Origin: Diplonema papillatum
Taxonomy: Eukaryota; Euglenozoa; Diplonemea; Diplonemida; Diplonemidae
NCBI GenBank assembly: GCA_030068145.1
Contig: JAPJBO010000766.1
Coordinates: 45,979 to 109,978, forward strand
DNA: 64,000 nt
Reading direction: 5' to 3'
The notes beneath the pieces were generated by a model. That model made no database searches. It had not been told where the DNA came from and saw only the letters and a list, made by a program, of their open reading frames with translations. Of this stretch, positions 28,382 through 39,600 are shown piece by piece. The stretch's first letter is position 1. Each line of letters opens with the position of its first letter. Made by a program: the position numbers and the translations under genes.

Positions 28382-30742
28382 ACTTGGGTCCAAAACTTGG
28401 GTCCAAAACTTGGGTCCAACATTTGAGTCCAAAACTTGGGTCCAACATTTGGGTCCAAAATTAGGGTCCAACATTTGGGTCCAAAATTAGGGTCCAACAT
28501 TTGGGTCCAAAATTAGGGGTCCAAAACTTGGGTCCAACATTTGAGTCCAAAACTTGGGTCCAAAATTTGGGTCCAAAATTTGGGTCCAACATTTGGGTCC
28601 AACATTTGGGTCCAACATTTGGGTCCAACATTTGGGTCCAACATTTGGGTCCAACATTTGGGTCCAAAATTTGGGTCCAAAATTTGGGTCCAAAATTTGG
28701 GTCCAACATTTGGGTCCAACATTTGGGTCCAAAATTTGGGTCCAACATTTGGGTCCAACATTTGGGTCCAACATTTGGGTCCAACATTTGGGTCCAACAT
28801 TTGGGTCCAACATTTGGGTCCAACATTTGGGTCCAACATTTGGGTCCAACATTTGGGTCCAACATTTGGGTCCAACATTTGGGTCCAACATTTGGGTCCA
28901 ACATTTGGGTCCAACATTTGGGTCCAACATTTGGGTCCAACATTTGGGTCCAACATTTGGGTCCAACATTTGGGTCCAACATTTGGGTCCAACATTTGGG
29001 TCCAACATTTGGGTCCAACATTTGGGTCCAACATTTGGGTCCAACATTTGGGTCCAACATTTGGGTCCAACATTTGGGTCCAACATTTGGGTCCAACATT
29101 TGGGCCCAACATTTGGGTCCAACATTTGGGTCCAAAATTTGGGTCCAACATTTGGGTCCAACATTTGGGTCCAACATTTGGGTCCAACATTTGGGCCCAA
29201 AATTTGGGTCCAAAACTTGGGTCCAAAATTTGGGTATAACATTTGGGTCCAACATTTGGGTCCAAAATTTGGGTCCAACATTTGGGTCCAACATTTGGGT
29301 CCAACATTTGGGTCCAACATTTGGGTCCAACATTTGGGTCCAACATTTGGGTCCAACATTTGGGTCCAACATTTGGGTCCAACATTTGGGTCCAAAATTT
29401 GGGTCCAACATTTGGGTCCAACATTTGGGTCCAACATTTGGGTCCAACATTTGGGTCCAACATTTGGGTCCAACATTTGGGTCCAACATTTGGGTCCAAC
29501 ATTTGGGTCCAACATTTGGGTCCAACATTTGGGTCCAACATTTGGGTCCAACATTTGGGTCCAACATTTGGGTCCAACATTTGGGTCCAACATTTGGGTC
29601 CAACATTTGGGTCCAACATTTGGGTCCAACATTTGGGTCCAACATTTGGGTCCAACATTTGGGTCCAACATTTGGGTCCAACATTTGGGTCCAACATTTG
29701 GGTCCAACATTTGGGTCCAACATTTGGGTCCAACATTTGGGTCCAACATTTGGGTCCAACATTTGGGTCCAACATTTGGGTCCAACATTTGGGTCCAACA
29801 TTTGGGTCCAACATTTGGGTCCAACATTTGGGTCCAACATTTGGGTCCAACATTTGGGTCCAACATTTGGGTCCAACATTTGGGTCCAACATTTGGGTCC
29901 AACATTTGGGTCCAACATTTGGGTCCAAAATTTGGGTCCAACATTTGGGTCCAACATTTGGGTCCAACATTTGGGTCCAAAATTTGGGTCCAACATTTGG
30001 GTCCAACATTTGGGTCCAACATTTGGGTCCAACATTTGGGTCAAACATTTGGGTCCAAAATTTGGGTCCAAAATTTGGGTCCAACATTTGGGTCCAACAT
30101 TTGGGTCCAACATTTGGGTCCAACATTTGGGCCCAAAATTTGGGTCCAAAACTTGGGTCCAAAATTTGGGTATAACATTTGGGTCCAACATTTGGGTCCA
30201 AAATTTGGGTCCAACATTTGGGTCCAACATTTGGGTCCAACATTTGGGTCCAACATTTGGGTCCAACATTTGGGTCCAACATTTGGGTCCAACATTTGGG
30301 TCCAACATTTGGGTCCAACATTTGGGTCCAACATTTGGGTCCAACATTTGGGTCCAACATTTGGGTCCAACATTTGGGTCCAACATTTGGGTCCAACATT
30401 TGGGTCCAACATTTGGGTCCAACATTTGGGTCCAACATTTGGGTCCAACATTTGGGTCCAACATTTGGGTCCAACATTTGGGTCCAACATTTGGGTCCAA
30501 CATTTGGGTCCAACATTTGGGTCCAACATTTGGGTCCAACATTTGGGTCCAACATTTGGGTCCAACATTTGGGTCCAACATTTGGGTCCAACATTTGGGT
30601 CCAACATTTGGGTCCAAAATTTGGGTCCAAAATTTGGGTCCAACATTTGGGTCCAACATTTGGGTCCAACATTTGGGTCCAACATTTGGGTCCAACATTT
30701 GGGTCCAAAATTTGGGTCCTAAGTTTGGGTCCAAAATTTGGG
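28382..30742. repeat. 13-bp satellite CATTTGGGTCCAA, about 180 units
   Basis: The array is made of 13-bp units with the variants AATTTGGGTCCAA and ACTTGGGTCCAA and rare GGGCCCAA or GGGTATAAC units. No stop arises on either strand in any frame, so very long apparent ORFs here (up to 841 codons) are repeat artefacts. The composite GGGCCCAA...GGGTATAAC block near 29193 recurs at 30129, exactly 936 bp (72 units) later. Confidence 0.95.
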
Positions 30743-30865
30743 TCGCGGGGACGGGTACGACGGCCGTTCGCTTTCGCCGACGTGGGTGCTCGCCGTTGGG
30801 TGCCCGCAGCGCGCTGGCCGTGGAGTCGGAGTTGGTCGGGATGCGGCGGTTGTCGAGATCTGCCT

Positions 30866-30946
30866 GCGAGAAGGTGGCCACGTAGAACCAGGATTCTACG
30901 TCATCAGACTTCGATGAAGTAATCCCGAACTCACGCCCATTTAAAG
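30866..30946 (-). rRNA. LSU rRNA gene fragment
   Basis: Read on the minus strand it gives CGCCCATTTAAAG complement, TACTTCATYGA and GACGTAGAATCCTGGTTCTA, matching the plus-strand LSU fragment at 51040-51115. It is the most 3' piece of an interrupted copy running from 33492 down to here. Confidence 0.8.
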
Positions 30947-31140
30947 CTTGCATGAGCCGGTCCGTCCCTATCTCTTGAAACTGCATCGAAGTGCCTGCCG
31001 CTGTTTATCACAGTGAATCACGGTCCACCACGGTCTATCAGGTCCATCCCTAGTCCCTAGAGCTGCATCGAATTGCCCGGTGCTGTCTTCTTCGGTCTAT
31101 CACGGTTTATCAAGAGGGGATGGACCGGCTCAGCTTGAGA
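30947..31140. mobile_element. 194-bp MITE-like insertion in LSU rRNA sequence
   Basis: The left end CTTGCATGAGCCGGTCCGTC and right end GATGGACCGGCTCAGCTTGAG form terminal inverted repeats. AAAG flanks both sides (30943-30946 and 31141-31144), a likely 4-bp target duplication, since rRNA sequence continues after it. The interior contains CACGGTYTATCA repeats. Confidence 0.65.
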
Positions 31141-31144
31141 AAAG

Positions 31145-31200
31145 GCCGAGGATTCTGGATGCGATTTCCCCAAATGCCTCCCATCGTTCGCTTTACCCTG
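31145..31200 (-). rRNA. LSU rRNA gene fragment
   Basis: GCGATTTCCCCAAATGCCTC and CATCGTTCGCTTTACC are the complement of the stretch at 50985-51018 in the plus-strand fragment. The piece lies between two insertions. Confidence 0.8.
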
Positions 31201-31366
31201 CACAGTGAACTCCAGCAACTTTTGCTCGAGCTAAAGTCCGGCCTCAAGTGCGGGTGTGACCACACCCGGAAATAGGGTGTACACATCCTATTCCACACCC
31301 TATTTGCGGGTGTGGCACACCCGCTTTTGGAGAGTCTGGTTTCACTCGAGCTGGAGTTGACCGTGT
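31201..31366. mobile_element. 166-bp MITE-like element, copy 1
   Basis: The ends CACAGTGAACTCCAGC and GCTGGAGTTGACCGTGT form inverted repeats. The middle is a strong multi-hairpin (CGGGTGTGACCACACCCG, ATAGGGTGT/ACACCCTAT, GCGGGTGTGGCACACCCGC). Confidence 0.8.
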
Positions 31367-31398
31367 GAGAGCGAAGATGGCTACTAGGCACTCTACCA

Positions 31399-31563
31399 CA
31401 CGGTGAGCTCCAGCAACTTTTGCTCGAGCTAAAGTCTGGCCTCAAGTGCGGGTGTGACCACACCCGGAAATAGGGTGTGCACATCCTATTCCACACCCTA
31501 TTTGCGGGTGTGGCACACCCGCTTTTGGAGAGTCTGGGTTCACTCGAGCTGGAGTTCACCGTG
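31399..31563. mobile_element. 165-bp MITE-like element, copy 2
   Basis: It has the same structure as copy 1 with ends CACGGTGAGCTCCAGC and GCTGGAGTTCACCGTG. The 32-bp spacer between the copies (31367-31398) is not rRNA-like, so the pair probably arose by duplication. Confidence 0.8.
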
Positions 31564-31715
31564 AGGCGTAACTCCTGTTTTGGTTCCAGCTATCCTGAGG
31601 GAAACTTCGGAGTGAACCGGCTTCTAGACGGTTCGATGGATCTTTCGCCCCTATACCCATCTTTGACGAGGCGATTTGCACAACACCGCAACGGACCTCC
31701 ACCAGGGTTTCCCTC
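31564..31715 (-). rRNA. LSU rRNA gene fragment
   Basis: On the minus strand it reads GGGAAACCCTGGTGGAGGTC, GTTGCGGTGTTGTGCAAATC, TAGGGGCGAAAGATCCATCG and TTTCCCTCAGGATAGCTGGA, an LSU core region also present in the plus-strand fragment at 50830-50975. It has point changes (for example GAACCGTCTAGAAGCCGGTT). Confidence 0.85.
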
Positions 31716-31784
31716 AATGACGTTTGGCCATTGGTGCTGCACACGGCAACCCCATGTCCACTGTGCTCTGCGGAGTTTACTTCG

Positions 31785-32130
31785 CAGATTGCCACCGTAA
31801 AAAGAAGACAAGTCAGTGCTGCCTAGCGAGTCGCTGTCACAATTAGGGCGAGTGCCCTGGGGTTTTTAACTGATTGCTCAGACACGGTTGTAGGGGCCTT
31901 CTCCCCGTGACGGATTCGCCTGAGCTCTAGTAGCACGGGTGGTTCTGACTGTGACGAGCTACGAACAGCCGCCTGACAAACCGGACTCACACCGCAGTCC
32001 TGTCTGCAGACACTCTGGTTCCGCGCTGATGATGGTCCGCCTTATGTGTCCGTGGCTTAAAGGACCGAAACACGGCGCAGACGGGACCAGTGCGGTGTTG
32101 AACACACACCCATTCCAAGAACGTTCTTGC
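31785..32130 (+). repeat. Dispersed repeat family B
   Basis: It begins CGCAGATTGCCACCGTAAAA, includes GTAGCACGGGTGGTTCTGAC, CTGTCTGCAGACACTCTGGT and GTCCGTGGCTTAAAGGACCG, and ends near CATTCCAAGAACGTTCTTGC. A related copy is at 43730-43925. Its first part supplies the chimeric 3' ends of the RACK1 fragments. Confidence 0.85.
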
Positions 32131-32799
32131 AATCCCCCTTCATAGTTCGAGAATAGGCCAAAGGAAGCAGTTTCCCCGATGTCGCCAAGCATTGCTTGCT
32201 ATTCATATATCTTGCGCCATATGGGAGCACACCACACCATTACTGAAGATTTCAAAGCACAGTTCAGCATTCCATCACTGCTCAATAATCGGTCATCCAG
32301 GTAAGGGGGGCACACCATCATGCCACCTTCCGTGGGGAGCGCGCGGGCCTCCAGTGCAGGATCCAGTCGGAATGCAAGGTTGTCCCAAGGGTTCTCAGTA
32401 GAGTTCGAGCAGCAAGCACGGGTATGCCTATCTTCTATTTCCAGGAACGCGGCGCACGAAAGACCCGGGGTAAGGGGCTCGTGGTGGGCGCCTTCTTTTT
32501 TTGTGTCGCGACGTGGGACCGCTCTTATCTCTCCCAAGGGTTGGCAGGGTTTGGTGGGGGTGCGGGTGGATTTTAGCTGCGGATCCCTCTGTCGCGGATA
32601 TGTCAGAACCATTGCTGGGAGTTTCTGCTCTTCGTATTGTCTGACGAGAACTGCCTAGAAGAAAGGGAAAAGTAAGAACCCGTCTTTGTAACTGATAGCA
32701 CTAGCGCAAGGGAATGTTGAGTGACTGCCTTAACCCGGGGAAACGAGCTTGGGCGAGGTCACCGGGGGGTTAGGGAGGGTGGGAAAACTTGAATTTTTG
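32131..32799. other. Spacer
   Basis: No recognisable gene or array is seen. It is part of the insertion that separates the two halves of the LSU rRNA pseudogene. Confidence 0.4.
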
Positions 32800-32924
32800 T
32801 GTCTAACAAATGCAATTTGTCAAGAACAAAAACAGATCGATGGCAGCGTACTATCCTCACTCCCGTTAGATGAACAAAACAGGTTTGAAGGAAGTGCGCA
32901 CAAACAAAAGGGACGTAAGTGAAA

Positions 32925-33215
32925 ATGCCCGCCGTTCATCGTGACGACATTGATCTTTCTACTGTGAAATGGAAGGACGTGGCCGCGGTTTGAGTGGCCC
33001 ACGGAGGAGGCGAAAGCTGATGAAAGAACAACTTGTGTGTTCTATCCCTCATGCGACACCGTGCACGCCGAGGGTGCCAATTGTTACCGGTGTGGTAACA
33101 AGGGCGATCAGACCTGCCTGAAGAGTAGGCTGAATAACCAATCACACCCTGAAGGCTGTGTGAAGTTCTCGAATCGACTTTCATGTCCCTCACTGAAACT
33201 GTGAGAGGCGTATCG
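32925..33215 (+). pseudogene. Cys-rich ORF with one frameshift
   Basis: ATG at 32926 opens MPAVHRDDIDLSTVKWKDVA, then TGA. Shifting by one base at the GCGGTTTGAG stretch restores FEWPTEEAKADERTTCVFYP, SCDTVHAEGANCYRCGNKGD and QTC. The CYRCGNKGDQTC block resembles half a zinc ribbon or knuckle but lacks a clear fourth ligand pattern. No family is assigned. Confidence 0.35.
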
Positions 33216-33284
33216 TTCTTCCGGCTCGTCTTCGTTTTCCCGAGGAGCAGCAACTCAAAAAGAACTTACGAGCTGCGAGGCATC

Positions 33285-33492
33285 ACATGCATCCAGGCAT
33301 AGTTCACCATCTTTCGGGTCCCAACAACAAGTGTACTTACTTAACCTCAAATCCCTTTCCAGTAAATCAGGATCGGGCTGTGCTGCGTCCTCAAGGATCG
33401 GTATATCTCCCTTTCAGTGCGGCTTGTGGGTTTAGCACCCTAAGCCTCGCACTCGTGTTAGACTCCTTGGTCCGTGTTTCAAGACGGGTAGT
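33285..33492 (-). rRNA. LSU rRNA gene fragment, 5' half of the interrupted copy
   Basis: On the minus strand it reads CCCGTCTTGAAACACGGACC, AAGGAGTCTAACACGAGTGC, then CCGATCCTTGAGGACGCAGC, and TTGGGACCCGAAAGATGGTG, AACTATGCCTGGATG, landmark LSU (25-28S) text. The next LSU nucleotides resume at 31715, so about 1.57 kb has been inserted. Confidence 0.9.
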
Positions 33493-33499
33493 AGAAGAT

Positions 33500-34424
33500 C
33501 GCTGTGTCTGACATGAGCCTGCGAGCGTTTAACCACGTCAGGCCAGCGACACGCACACACAGCGGGGTAGCAGTCGTCAACCTTGAGAATGCTTGGACGA
33601 CAAGTGATTCGCACCACTTCCCCGTGCGAGCGAGCCTCGGAACAGGAGTCAAAACTGTGGCCGGTAGTGACTGCCGACAATGACGGGTGCTTGCACCAGG
33701 AGTTTGGAACAGCTAGTCAGGCCAAGTAGAGAGAGCTTGCCACATTCTCGGGTGAGATCTGCCGCCTGTGTGAATCTTGAGCCGAGTGCCGGACGATGGA
33801 GAAGCTGACAGCCTCCCCATCCCCCGAGGGATCCCGCCCCACCCACCCTTCGGAGAGGAGTCACAGGACCCAAAAGCAGCGTGTCGGAAACCTCAAACCC
33901 GACTGGCGAAAGTGACAAGTGGGCTATACTTCGCTTCAGACGTTACCCACTCAAAGCCCTGCACTTAAACACCCACACACACCTTCGTACTTCGCCAGAA
34001 TGTCTTTCTGCCCAAGCTCAAGAAAGAAAGGTGGGGGGTGGGTATTTACAACGGTGCGCGCGAAGACGCCGGGGGCGCTGGAGGACAGACCCATGTAATT
34101 ACTGTACCAGGGTCGCGATGTTCTGCAAAGTACGCAAAGTTGCAAACTCCGAAAAAAAGTGCCGAGCCGGGTAAAACCTGGGATACCCAGCCCCATTCTT
34201 GGGGGTGTCCCGGGTTTTACCCGGTTCAGCATTAATCCAATTACAGTACGTTGTGGACGTGTGTGTCAGTCGCTCCGCCCCGAGCCACCACAACGACACC
34301 CCCCACAAACGGTCGAGATCTGCAAACCCCAGGAACCTCTGAACTAGCACCCTGAAATATGGTAGCCAACGCAGTGTTCGCGCTAAGGAAAAAAGCGGCT
34401 GATTTCAGCCGGAAGAAGAAGAAG
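33500..34424. other. Spacer with a small inverted repeat
   Basis: GCCGAGCCGGGTAAAACCTG at 34161 and CCGGGTTTTACCCGGTTCAG at 34210 form an inverted repeat of about 20 bp. Near 34290-34340 CGGTCGAGATCTGCAAACCC resembles the end of the element at 61129-61922. No gene is seen. Confidence 0.5.
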
Positions 34425-34480
34425 AAAAAAAAGGCCGTTCCCGGTCCAGGAACGCGACGGTCAACCACAGCTTGCAAACT
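34425..34480 (+). repeat. Family A repeat, left part
   Basis: AAGGCCGTTCCCGGTCCAGG, ACGCGACGGTCAACCACAGC, TTGCAAA matches the start of other family A copies and stops exactly where the 41-bp array starts. Confidence 0.85.
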
Positions 34481-35574
34481 CAAAACGTAGTGGAAACACC
34501 TTACCATTGATGGGGACACCTCAAAATGCGGTGGAAACACTTTACCCGTGATGGGGACACCTCAAAATGCGGTGGAAACACCTTACCATTGATGGGGACA
34601 CCTCAAAATGCGGTGGAAACACTTTACCCGTGATGGGGACACCTCAAAATGCGGTGGAAACACCTTACCATTGATGGGGACACCTCAAAATGCGGTGGAA
34701 ACACCTTACCCTTGATGGGGACACCTCAAAATGTAGTGGAAACACCTTACCATTGATGGGGACACCTCAAAACGTGGTGGAAACACTTTACCCTTGATGG
34801 GGACACCTCAAAATGCGGTGGAAACACTTTACCCTTGATGGGACACCTCAAAACGTGGTGGAAACACCTTACCCTTGATGGGGACACCTCAAAACGTAGT
34901 GGAAACACCTTACCATTGATGGGGACACCTCAAAATGCGGTGGAAACACTTTACCCTTGATGGGGACACCTCAAAATGCGGTGGAAACACCTTACCATTG
35001 ATGGGGACACCTCAAAATGCGGTGGAAACACCTTACCCTTGATGGGGACACCTCAAAATGTAGTGGAAACACCTTACCATTGATGGGGACACCTCAAAAC
35101 GTGGTGGAAACACTTTACCCTTGATGGGGACACCTCAAAATGCGGTGGAAACACTTTACCCTTGATGGGGACACCTCAAAACGTGGTGGAAACACCTTAC
35201 CCTTGATGGGGACACCTCAAAACGTAGTGGAAACACCTTACCATTGATGGGGACACCTCAAAATGCGGTGGAAACACCTTACCCTTGATGGGGACACCTC
35301 AAAATGCGGTGGAAACACCTTACCCTTGATGGGGACACCTCAAAACGCGGGTGGAAACAACTTACCCTTGATGGGGACACCTCAAAACGTGGTGGAAACA
35401 CTTTACCATGGATGGGGACACCTCAAAATGCGGTGGAAACACCTTACCATTGATGGGGACACCTCAAAATGCGGTGGAAACACTTTACCCTTGATGGGGA
35501 CACCTCAAAACGTGGTGGAAACACGTTACCATGGATGGGGACACCTCAAAATGCGGTGGAAACACTTTACCCTT
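34481..35574. repeat. 41-bp minisatellite, about 27 units
   Basis: The unit is GGTGGAAACACCTTACCCTT plus GATGGGGACACCTCAAAATGC, with variants at the GTG/GTA/GCG and CATT/CCTT/CCGT positions. A pattern of variants near 34731 recurs near 35059, 328 bp (8 units) away, showing block duplication. One unit has lost a G (34838). Confidence 0.95.
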
Positions 35575-35790
35575 GCTTGAGTCGGAGCCACAACCCCGTC
35601 CGCTCTGCCCTGCGGCTGACCGTCTCGACGAGCTTGTGTTCAGCGCAAGCGCCAAGCCCCAAGCGCCACGCCTTGATGCTATAGTTTGGGAAATCGGTAG
35701 CCACTTGACCCGTAGGCCCGTGGCTCTGCAGTACCGCCGAACACGTGAAGCTTGGATCCCGTAGCAGGCTTTCCCTGGTACCAAAGCGGC
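35575..35790 (+). repeat. Family A repeat, right part
   Basis: CTTGAGTCGGAGCCACAACC, CCGTCCGCTCTGCCCTGCGG, CTCGACGAGCTTGTGTTCAG and GGGAAATCGGTAGCCACTTG continue family A exactly from the point where the 34425-34480 part ended. Confidence 0.9.
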
Positions 35791-36299
35791 TGATTTCAGC
35801 CGGAAAAAAAAAAAGAAGTCTTGAAAACCTGACCGTGATAATCAGCCGGGCTGATTCTTGGAAGGTCTGCGATCAGAAGGGTTTTGCGACAACATCTTGA
35901 TTCACGTCTTGCCCGGTTTGTGCGTCAAGCTGATTCCGCTCCATGGGCGGTATAGCCAAAGCTTACACTGTTGAAAATCGGCTGATGTTGTCCGGTAAAC
36001 AAGAAAGGCTCAAGATATAATCAGCCGGCAAGCCGGCTGATCGCGCGCACACGGAGTCAACCCCACAAAAAGGTGTCACTTAGGACGGAAACAACCCGCA
36101 CCACATGAAGCACCGCAAGTGCCGCGAAATCCAAGCACCACACTGCGAGAAAATACATATAAACGCGGACAACAGACCGGTACGGGCTACAAGGCAACCC
36201 CTGCTCAACTTGTAGAACGTGGGGGGCCCAAGACTACACTCCACGAAGGAATGTACTTGGTGTCGGTCACAACCAGTCCCGGACATGACTAGCCATAAC
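35791..36299. other. Spacer with GGCTGATTTCAGCC hairpins
   Basis: Several CAGCCGG/CCGGCTG palindromes occur (35795, 35850, 36020). A block at 36170-36290 (GACCGGTACGGGCTACAAGG, CTGCTCAACTTGTAGAACGT) recurs diverged at 52312-52420. No gene is seen. Confidence 0.5.
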
Positions 36300-36432
36300 C
36301 CATAACGAAAGCGTGCACCAAATATACAACCCGTAACCATATAGCCCTTTCTTGCTCTAAGAGAACCCATTCATGAACGGTCACACGGAGACCCTAAACC
36401 CCCGGAATTTCAAGCGAACTTTAACTCTAAAA
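36300..36432 (+). repeat. Leader module with upstream dispersed sequence
   Basis: CGAAAGCGTGCACCAAATAT, ACCCGTAACCATATAGC, AGAGAACCCATTCATGAACG, then the module CACGGAGACCCTAAACCCCC, GGAATTTCAAGCGAACTTTA, ACTCTAAA. The same chain is at 26690-26822. Confidence 0.85.
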
Positions 36433-36659
36433 AACCCCAAGAACAATACCCGCAGGATGTCTTTCAGTACGTGCCGCGAATCGCAGAAGCCAGAGGCGAC
36501 AGTCTGAAGGATGCTCGAAAGATTGACAACAGGAAGCTTCGCGCCTGCCTTCGTTGCAAGATGCTGAAGACATTGGACCAATATGTTGTATGCATCTTCT
36601 CGGGAAGCTGGATTTCGTGATACCAAAGCAGAAACACAGCACGGGGGTTAAAATTTGGA

Positions 36660-39600
36660 ACTGGCACTGCATCTTCGGTCTGAGTGCTGTCATGTGACTC
36701 AGCGGGAAACGCACCGGAGATGCTCTCCTCGTGATGGTCAACTCTTGCCCACTGTGGAACGATACACTCGTGCCATCTTTCGTAACAAACGGTGCGCAAT
36801 TCTGCTGTGCTTGTCTGTCTGTGACGTGACTCAGCGGGAAACGCACCGGAGATGCTCTCCCTCGTGATGGTCAATTCTGGCCCTCTGTGGAACGACACAC
36901 TCGTGCCGTCTTTCGTAACAAACGGTGCGCAATTCTGCTGTGCTTGTCTGTCTGTGACGTGACTCAGCGGGAAACGCACCGGAGATGCTCTCCCTCGTGG
37001 TGGTCAACTCTTCCTCTGTGGAACGACACACTCGTGCCATCTTTCGTAACAAACGGTGCGCAATTCTGCTGTGCTTGTCTGTCTCTGACGTGACTCAGCG
37101 GGAAACGCACCGGAGATGCTGTCAGCTCTTGTCCTCTGTGGAACGACACACTCGTGCCATCTTTCGTAACAAACGGTGCGCAATTCTGCTGTGCTTGTCT
37201 GTCTGTGACGTGACTCAGCGGGAAACGCACCGGAGATGCTCTCCCTCGTGGTGGTCAACTCTTCCTCTGTGGAACGACACACTCGTGCCATCTTTCGTAA
37301 CAAACGGTGCGCAATTCTGCTGTGCTTGTCTGTCTCTGACGTGACTCAGCGGGAAACGCACCGGAGATGCTGTCAGCTCTTGTCCTCTGTGGAACGACAC
37401 ACTCGTGCCATCTTTCGTAACAAACGGTGCGCAATTCTGCTGTGCTTGTCTGTCTGTGACGTGACTCAGCGGGAAACGCACCGGAGATGCTCTCCCTCGT
37501 GATGGTCAATTCTGGCCCTCTGTGGAACGACACACTCGTGCCGTCTTTCGTAACAAACGGTGCGCAATTCTGCTGTGCTTGTCTGTCTGTGACGTGACTC
37601 AGCGGGAAACGCACCGGAGATGCTCTCCCTCGTGGTGGTCAACTCTTCCTCTGTGGAACGACACACTCGTGCCATCTTTCGTAACAAACGGTGCGCAATT
37701 CTGCTGTGCTTGTCTGTCTCTGACGTGACTCAGCGGGAAACGCACCGGAGATGCTGTCAGCTCTTGTCCTCTGTGGAACGACACACTCGTGCCATCTTTC
37801 GTAACAAACGGTGCGCAATTCTGCTGTGCTTGTCTGTCTGTGACGTGACTCAGCGGGAAACGCACCGGAGATGCTCTCCCTCGTGGTGGTCAACTCTTCC
37901 TCTGTGGAACGACACACTCGTGCCATCTTTCGTAACAAACGGTGCGCAATTCTGCTGTGCTTGTCTGTCTCTGACGTGACTCAGCGGGAAACGCACCGGA
38001 GATGCTCTCCCTCGTGATGGTCAATTCTGGCCCTCTGTGGAACGACACACTCGTGCCGTCTTTCGTAACAAACGGTGCGCAATTCTGCTGTGCTTGTCTG
38101 TCTGTGACGTGACTCAGCGGGAAACGCACCGGAGATGCTCTCCCTCGTGGTGGTCAACTCTTCCTCTGTGGAACGACACACTCGTGCCATCTTTCGTAAC
38201 AAACGGTGCGCAATTCTGCTGTGCTTGTCTGTCTCTGACGTGACTCAGCGGGAAACGCACCGGAGATGCTGTCAGCTCTTGTCCTCTGTGGAACGACACA
38301 CTCGTGCCATCTTTCGTAACAAACGGTGCGCAATTCTGCTGTGCTTGTCTGTCTGTGACGTGACTCAGCGGGAAACGCACCGGAGATGCTCTCCCTCGTG
38401 ATGGTCAATTCTGGCCCTCTGTGGAACGACACACTCGTGCCATCTTTCGTAACAAACGGTGCGCAATTCTGCTGTGCTTGTCTGTCTCTGACGTGACTCA
38501 GCGGGAAACGCACCAGAGATGCTCTCCCTCGTGGTGGTCAACTCTTCCTCTGTGGAACGATACACTCGTGCCATCTTTCGTAACAAACGGTGCGCAATTC
38601 TGCTGTGCTTGTCTGTCTGTGACGTGACTCAGCGGGAAACGCACCGGAGATGCTCTCCCTCGTGGTGGTCAACTCTTCCTCTGTGGAACGACACACTCGT
38701 GCCATCTTTCGTAACAAACGGTGCGCAATTCTGCTGTGCTTGTCTGTCTGTGACGTGACTCAGCGGGAAACGCACCGGAGATGCTGTCAGCTCTTGTCCT
38801 CTGTGGAACGACACACTCGTGCCATCTTTCGTAACAAACGGTGCGCAATTCTGCTGTGCTTGTCTGTCTGTGACGTGACTCAGCGGGAAACGCACCGGAG
38901 ATGCTCTCCCTCGTGATGGTCAATTCTGGCCCTCTGTGGAACGACACACTCGTGCCGTCTTTCGTAACAAACGGTGCGCAATTCTGCTGTGCTTGTCTGT
39001 CTCTGACGTGACTCAGCGGGAAACGCACCAGAGATGCTCTCCCTCGTGGTGGTCAACTCTTCCTCTGTGGAACGATACACTCGTGCCATCTTTCGTAACA
39101 AACGGTGCGCAATTCTGCTGTGCTTGTCTGTCTGTGACGTGACTCAGCGGGAAACGCACCGGAGATGCTCTCCCTCGTGGTGGTCAACTCTTCCTCTGTG
39201 GAACGACACACTCGTGCCATCTTTCGTAACAAACGGTGCGCAATTCTGCTGTGCTTGTCTGTCTGTGACGTGACTCAGCGGGAAACGCACCGGAGATGCT
39301 GTCAGCTCTTGTCCTCTGTGGAACGACACCCTTATGACAAGCTCTCTTCGCGATGGTCAACTCTTGTCCTCTGTGGAACGACACACTCGTGCCGTCTTTC
39401 GTAACAAACGGTGCGCAATTCTGATGTGCTTGTCTGTCTGTGACGTGACTCAGCGGGAAACGCACCGGAGATGCTCTCCCTCGTGTTGATCAATGCCCAC
39501 TGTGGAACGACACACTCGTGCCATCTTTCGTAACAAACGGTGCGCAATTCTGCTGTGCTTGTCTGTCTGTGACGTGACTCAGCGGGAAACGCACCGGAGA

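Noticed and set aside
28382-30986. Very long open frames (up to 841 codons, both strands)
   Set aside because: They are the inevitable reading of a stop-free 13-bp satellite; all frames and both strands are open and no non-repeat domain is attached.
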